DNA of 9,093 nt from Limnohabitans sp. (lineage in GTDB: Bacteria; Pseudomonadota; Gammaproteobacteria; Burkholderiales; Burkholderiaceae_C), in NCBI GenBank assembly GCA_018883305.1, contig VEQI01000111.1, forward strand, positions 1 to 9,093. Reading direction: 5' to 3'. The notes under the pieces were generated by a model. The model was not told the origin of the DNA and ran no database searches. It worked only from the letters and a program-made list of their open reading frames with translations. Shown here one piece after another: positions 6,495 to 9,093 of this stretch. The translations under genes were made by a program, and so were the position numbers. Each line of letters starts with the position of its first letter. The first letter of the stretch is position 1.

Positions 6495-7229
6495 GTGAAA
6501 GCCCCAGCCCGATCCAATGCCGCCAAGGCCAAACCTGCTGCCCGTCCCGCCGCATCGGCCAAGGGTAAGCCGGTGGCCAAGACAGCTACCAAGACGCCTG
6601 TGAAGGCGCCCGCGAAGCCCGCCGCCAAGGCACCCGCCAAGCCGGTGGTGAAACCCGCCAGCAAGGTCACCCCGAAGTCGGTTGCCAAGCCCGTGCCCCC
6701 GAAACCTGTGGCGAAACCCACGGCCAAGGCCTCTGCCACCAAGGTGCCGGTCAAAGCGTCTGGCAAAAGTGCCAGTGTGGCGGCCAAGGCACCGGTGAAG
6801 TCGCCATCCGCCAAGAGCACGCCCAAGACCGCCGTGAAGGCGGTCGCCAAGGGCGTGCCTTCTCCAGCCACCAAGGCGGCGCCCAAATCGGCGCCTGCGC
6901 CCAAGGCTGCTGTCAAAGCGGCACCCAAAGCCGTGGCAGCGCCCGTCCCCAAGACGGCCGCCAAGCCTCAAGCCACGTCTGCCGCCCCTGTGGCAGTCAA
7001 ACCTGTGACGGCGAAAGCCGCCACCGTGCCGGTGCCGCCCGCACCGGCCGCCACACCTGTTCCCTCCGTTGCACCGAATGCCGCGCCTCGCAAGTCCTCC
7101 CGGGCAGCGAAAGCAGCGGCCATGGTGCCTCCTCCCCCGGCCCCGGTGGTGGCCTCCACAGCGGCAAAAGCCAGCTATGGACCCGCCAAAGCCCCTCCTC
7201 CTTCAGTCGTACCCGTGATCCCCAAGAAA
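6495..7229 (+). repeat. Low-complexity PAAK/KAPAK coding repeat (DksA tail)
   Basis: This part of dksA encodes degenerate tandem units such as KAPAKPAAK, KPVAKPTAK and KAAPKA over residues 1-175, followed by a more Pro/Ala/Val-rich stretch to about 245. The frame stays open throughout and the base use matches a coding region, so the repeat is translated and not a DNA-level array. Confidence 0.85.
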
Positions 7230-7679
7230 GACGCCAAACTCGCCAATAACTGGAAGACCAAGCCGCTTGAGCAGCTCGTCGATGCCGACGTCATGGCCAT
7301 GCCTGACGCCGAGTACATGAACGATGTCCAAATGGCCTTCTTCCGTCGCAAGCTTGAGCAACTCAAGCAAGACATTCTGAATAACGCCGGCGAAACCACC
7401 GAACACCTGCGCGAGGATACCGTGATCGTCCCCGACCCGGCTGATCGCGCCACCATTGAGGAAGAGCACGCCCTGGAGTTGCGTACCCGCGACCGTGAGC
7501 GCAAACTGCTCAAGAAGATCGAGCAATCCATCCAGCGCATTGATGCCGGCGACTACGGCTATTGCGACGAAACTGGCGAGCCCATCGGCGTGGGGCGCTT
7601 GCTGGCACGGCCCACGGCAACCCTGTCCCTAGAGGCACAGCAGCGTCGTGAACTCAAACAAAAAATGTTTGGGGACTGA
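6495..7679 (+). CDS. dksA: DksA-family RNA polymerase-binding regulator with long basic N-terminal tail
   Basis: DksA binds the RNA polymerase secondary channel and, with ppGpp, adjusts transcription of rRNA and amino-acid genes. Of 394 residues, about 250-394 are the DksA core. It contains a coiled coil (about 276-345) whose tip DPADRA (314-319) keeps the functional aspartates (D314, D317, equivalent to E. coli D71 and D74) and A319, then RDRERKLLKKIEQS and a globular C-terminus. Of the four zinc-ligand cysteine positions in E. coli DksA, only C357 remains; the others are T360, S378 and A381. This CDET / TLSLEAQ form is, from memory, usual in betaproteobacteria. The first 245 residues are Ala/Lys/Pro-rich with about 42 Lys, 4 Arg and no Asp or Glu, resembling histone H1-like tails. 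The typical bacterial DksA is about 140-150 residues, so this one is greatly extended. The GTG start has a strong GAGGAG site. An intrinsic terminator follows. Confidence 0.93.
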   Translation: MKAPARSNAAKAKPAARPAASAKGKPVAKTATKTPVKAPAKPAAKAPAKPVVKPASKVTPKSVAKPVPPKPVAKPTAKASATKVPVKASGKSASVAAKAPVKSPSAKSTPKTAVKAVAKGVPSPATKAAPKSAPAPKAAVKAAPKAVAAPVPKTAAKPQATSAAPVAVKPVTAKAATVPVPPAPAATPVPSVAPNAAPRKSSRAAKAAAMVPPPPAPVVASTAAKASYGPAKAPPPSVVPVIPKKDAKLANNWKTKPLEQLVDADVMAMPDAEYMNDVQMAFFRRKLEQLKQDILNNAGETTEHLREDTVIVPDPADRATIEEEHALELRTRDRERKLLKKIEQSIQRIDAGDYGYCDETGEPIGVGRLLARPTATLSLEAQQRRELKQKMFGD

Positions 7680-7736
7680 GTCGCCACTTGTCCGGGCGCC
7701 ATACGCATGACGCGGGCCCAGGGCTGCACACCACAG

Positions 7737-7761
7737 AAAGCCACCTTCGGGTGGCTTTTTT
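7737..7761 (+). terminator. Rho-independent terminator after dksA
   Basis: AAAGCCACC (7737-7745) pairs with GGTGGCTTT (7750-7758) around a TTCG loop, and the run of T extends to 7761. It is 57 bp after the dksA stop and should isolate the dksA transcript from the mraZ cluster. Confidence 0.93.
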
Positions 7762-7983
7762 GTGGGCGTCATGGTCGGCAGCGCCGCCCATCATCCGGGC
7801 TGGGTCGTTCCGAATAAATATTTAGACGCGCAATGTGGGGTGTCCCGCAGGCGTCAAATTCCTAAAGTCTCACTTTCAGAGATTTTTCTAAGTGCTTAAT
7901 TTAGAACGGAAAAATTTCCCCATTCGTTCGCTGGAGTCGCTTCTAAGTCATTGATTTCATTGAAAAAAATCGTATTCCACCTC

Positions 7984-8011
7984 TTGCGGTTCAAAGAATT
8001 CCTGCTACAGT
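7984..8011 (+). promoter_or_regulatory. Candidate mraZ (dcw cluster) promoter
   Basis: TTGCGG (7984-7989) and TACAGT (8006-8011) are separated by 16 bp, following AT-rich DNA. The -10 overlaps the first AGTG box, the position expected if MraZ represses here. The start of transcription would be near 8018, giving a leader of about 80 nt. It is a motif match only. Confidence 0.5.
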
Positions 8012-8042
8012 GCAAGAAAGTGCAATTAAGTGGTGAAAAGTG
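8007..8042 (+). promoter_or_regulatory. Probable MraZ operator: four AGTG boxes with 10-bp period
   Basis: The hexamers ACAGTG (8007), AAAGTG (8017), TAAGTG (8027) and AAAGTG (8037) recur at exactly 10 bp, all on the same face of the helix. MraZ proteins are known to bind several direct repeats of a short G-rich or AAAGTG-like box with 10-bp phasing upstream of mraZ. The position over and just after the promoter and directly before mraZ fits autorepression. Confidence 0.8.
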
Positions 8043-8059
8043 TCATCAAAACTTTTCAC
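8033..8059 (+). repeat. Perfect 9-bp inverted repeat in the mraZ leader
   Basis: GTGAAAAGT (8033-8041) and ACTTTTCAC (8051-8059) are perfect reverse complements around a 9-nt centre. It overlaps the fourth AGTG box and lies inside the predicted mraZ mRNA leader. No T-run follows, so it is not an intrinsic terminator. Confidence 0.7.
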
Positions 8060-8099
8060 GCGCGGACTTGCTGTTGTTTGAATCGGGGTCGGAACAGTC

Positions 8100-8528
8100 G
8101 TGTTTCAAGGTGCATCATCGCTGAGTCTGGATGGCAAGGGTCGCTTGTCGGTGCCCACGCGTCACCGCGACGTGTTGCTGGCTACCGCACAGGGGCAGCT
8201 GACCATCACGCGCCATCCGCATGGCTGCCTGATGATTTTTCCGCGCCCTGAGTGGGAGAAGTTCCGCGAGCGCATCGCCGCGCTGCCCATGAGTGCGCAG
8301 TGGTGGAAGCGCATCTTCATGGGCAACGCCATGGATGTGGACATGGATGGCACCGGACGGGTGCTGATCTCCCCGGAATTGCGCAATGCCGCCGGTATCC
8401 AAAAAGACACCATGCTGCTGGGCATGGGGAATCACTTCGAGTTGTGGGACCGGACCAGCTACGAGGCGCAAGAGGCGCAAGCCCTGCAGGGTGACATGCC
8501 CGATGTGTTCAAGGACTTCTCTTTCTGA
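8100..8528 (+). CDS. mraZ: MraZ, transcriptional regulator of the dcw cluster
   Basis: A 142-residue MraZ, near the usual length (about 143-152). MraZ is a DNA-binding protein built from two SpoVT-AbrB-like domains that assembles into a ring and regulates the division and cell-wall cluster, generally as a repressor of its own operon. Two DxxGR motifs are visible: DGKGR at 11-15 and DGTGR at 83-87, each in an SLSLDGKGRLSVP-like or MDGTGRVLISPELR-like setting. The GTG start at 8100 gives the family N-terminus (M)FQGASSLSLDGKGR; a GGGGTCGG stretch upstream is a weak ribosome site. The stop at 8526-8528 is 9 bp before rsmH, so the two are probably cotranscribed. It is followed by the expected dcw gene and preceded by its probable operator. 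Confidence 0.96.
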   Translation: MFQGASSLSLDGKGRLSVPTRHRDVLLATAQGQLTITRHPHGCLMIFPRPEWEKFRERIAALPMSAQWWKRIFMGNAMDVDMDGTGRVLISPELRNAAGIQKDTMLLGMGNHFELWDRTSYEAQEAQALQGDMPDVFKDFSF

Positions 8529-8531
8529 AGG
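8527..8531 (+). promoter_or_regulatory. Ribosome binding site for rsmH, overlapping the mraZ stop
   Basis: GAAGG lies 6 nt before the GTG at 8538 and shares bases with the mraZ stop codon TGA. The overlap and the in-frame stop at 8526 fix GTG 8538 as the earliest possible rsmH start. Confidence 0.7.
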
Positions 8532-8537
8532 CCAACG

Positions 8538-9093
8538 GTGCAATCGCCATGGACACACACCACCGTTTTGTTGCACGAAGCCGTTCAGGCGCTGGCCGTG
8601 CAACCGCAAGGAACGTACGTGGATGCCACGTTCGGTCGTGGCGGGCACTCTCGGCTCATCCTGGCGCAACTGGGGCCCCAGGGGCGTTTGATCGTGTTCG
8701 ACAAGGACCCCGAGGCGATTGCGCAAGCGCAGGCCTTGAACGATGCGCGCATCACCATCCGCCACGAGGGGTTTGCGGCGCTGTCGAGCTTGCCGCCTGC
8801 ATCGGTGGCGGGGGTGCTCATGGACCTGGGCGTGAGCTCGCCGCAGATCGACAACCCGGCGCGCGGTTTTTCTTTTCGTGCCGACGGCCCCCTGGACATG
8901 CGCATGGACCCCACGCGTGGTCAGAGCGTGCGGGAGTGGCTGGAGACAGCTTCACAGCAGGATATTGCGGAGATCATTCGTGACTATGGCGAAGAACGGT
9001 TTGCTGTTCCGATTGCAAAGGCGATTGTTGCTCGCCGACAGGAACGGGGCACTCCTGCAACCACCGCTGAGCTGGCCCAACTCGTGGCTGGCA
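8538..9093 (+). CDS. rsmH: 16S rRNA (cytosine(1402)-N(4))-methyltransferase RsmH, 3' part outside window
   Basis: The 185 visible residues cover roughly the first 60% of RsmH (formerly MraW; about 310 residues), the SAM-dependent enzyme that N4-methylates C1402 in the decoding centre of 16S rRNA. HTTVLLHEAV (7-16), DATFGRGGHS (29-38, the SAM-binding loop), DKDPEAIAQA (55-64), LMDLGVSSPQID (94-105), RGFSFRADGPLDMRMDPTRGQS (109-130) and YGEERFAVPIAKAIV (150-164) match the E. coli enzyme closely. The gene begins 9 bp after mraZ, with its ribosome site over the mraZ stop, so translation is likely coupled. The right edge cuts it at codon 186. The rest of the cluster (typically ftsL, ftsI, mur genes) should follow outside the window. 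The codon use and quality of the match show no sign of disruption. Confidence 0.96.
   Translation, partial: MQSPWTHTTVLLHEAVQALAVQPQGTYVDATFGRGGHSRLILAQLGPQGRLIVFDKDPEAIAQAQALNDARITIRHEGFAALSSLPPASVAGVLMDLGVSSPQIDNPARGFSFRADGPLDMRMDPTRGQSVREWLETASQQDIAEIIRDYGEERFAVPIAKAIVARRQERGTPATTAELAQLVAG

Larger units (their letters stand above)
7762..8099 (+). other. Intergenic region upstream of the dcw cluster, AT-rich
   Basis: This 338-bp gene-free stretch becomes clearly AT-richer than its neighbours from about 7810. Besides the promoter, AGTG boxes and inverted repeat listed separately, it holds an inverted repeat TTCTAA-N9-TTAGAA (7886-7906), a small AAAGT-CTC-ACTTT palindrome (7864-7876), and a TTCTAAGT direct repeat (7886-7893 and 7941-7948). 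I see no convincing small gene in it. Upstream AT-rich DNA before a dcw promoter could act as an UP element or bind a regulator. Confidence 0.6.

Noticed and set aside
6495..7100. The short repeats in dksA as a CRISPR or other DNA repeat array
   Set aside because: The units are degenerate, have no constant spacing and keep an open reading frame, so they are protein-level repeats.
8115..8765. A 216-codon minus-strand frame opposite mraZ and rsmH
   Set aside because: Both plus-strand genes are clear family members and the antisense translation shows no domain.

Overview
The window is GC-rich chromosomal DNA with dense housekeeping genes. It most likely comes from a betaproteobacterium of the order Burkholderiales, probably family Comamonadaceae. 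The clues are the dapF-DUF484-xerC order, a DksA ending in the betaproteobacterial CDETG / TLSLEAQ form, and an mraZ-rsmH pair opening a division and cell-wall (dcw) cluster. No tRNA, rRNA, CRISPR array, insertion sequence or phage gene is visible. The family placement is inferred from protein features, not from a database search.

Layout. (1) Positions 1-1128, minus strand: a carboxymuconolactone-decarboxylase/AhpD-like protein followed 19 bp later by a NUDIX hydrolase that runs off the left edge. (2) A 125-bp divergent spacer has a candidate promoter in each direction. (3) Positions 1254-3829, plus strand: dapF, a DUF484 protein overlapping it by 4 bp, and xerC 30 bp further on. (4) Positions 3891-5114: an RlmI-type 23S rRNA methyltransferase. 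(5) Positions 5237-6352: a COG0523 (CobW/ZigA-like) metallochaperone GTPase with a large His/Cys repeat region. (6) Positions 6495-7679: a DksA-family RNA polymerase factor with a 245-residue Lys/Ala/Pro tail lacking acidic residues, closed by a clear intrinsic terminator. (7) Positions 7762-8099: an AT-richer intergenic region with a promoter, four 10-bp-phased AGTG boxes that look like the MraZ operator, and a perfect 9-bp inverted repeat. (8) Positions 8100-9093: mraZ and the 5' part of rsmH, cut by the right edge.

How the parts relate. The dapF-DUF484-xerC block joins lysine/meso-diaminopimelate synthesis to chromosome dimer resolution. The mraZ-rsmH block starts the division and murein cluster and is probably autoregulated by MraZ. 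The COG0523 and dksA genes are adjacent, and this DksA keeps only one of the four zinc-ligand cysteines of the E. coli protein, so zinc handling may be a common theme. That link is inference only.

The most unusual items are the histone H1-like tail on DksA, the His/Cys repeat array in the COG0523 protein, two genes (dapF and the rlmI homologue) whose -10-like elements sit so close to the ATG that leaderless mRNAs are likely, and the layered regulatory DNA before mraZ. I see no clearly new multigene system; most genes here are well-known core genes.
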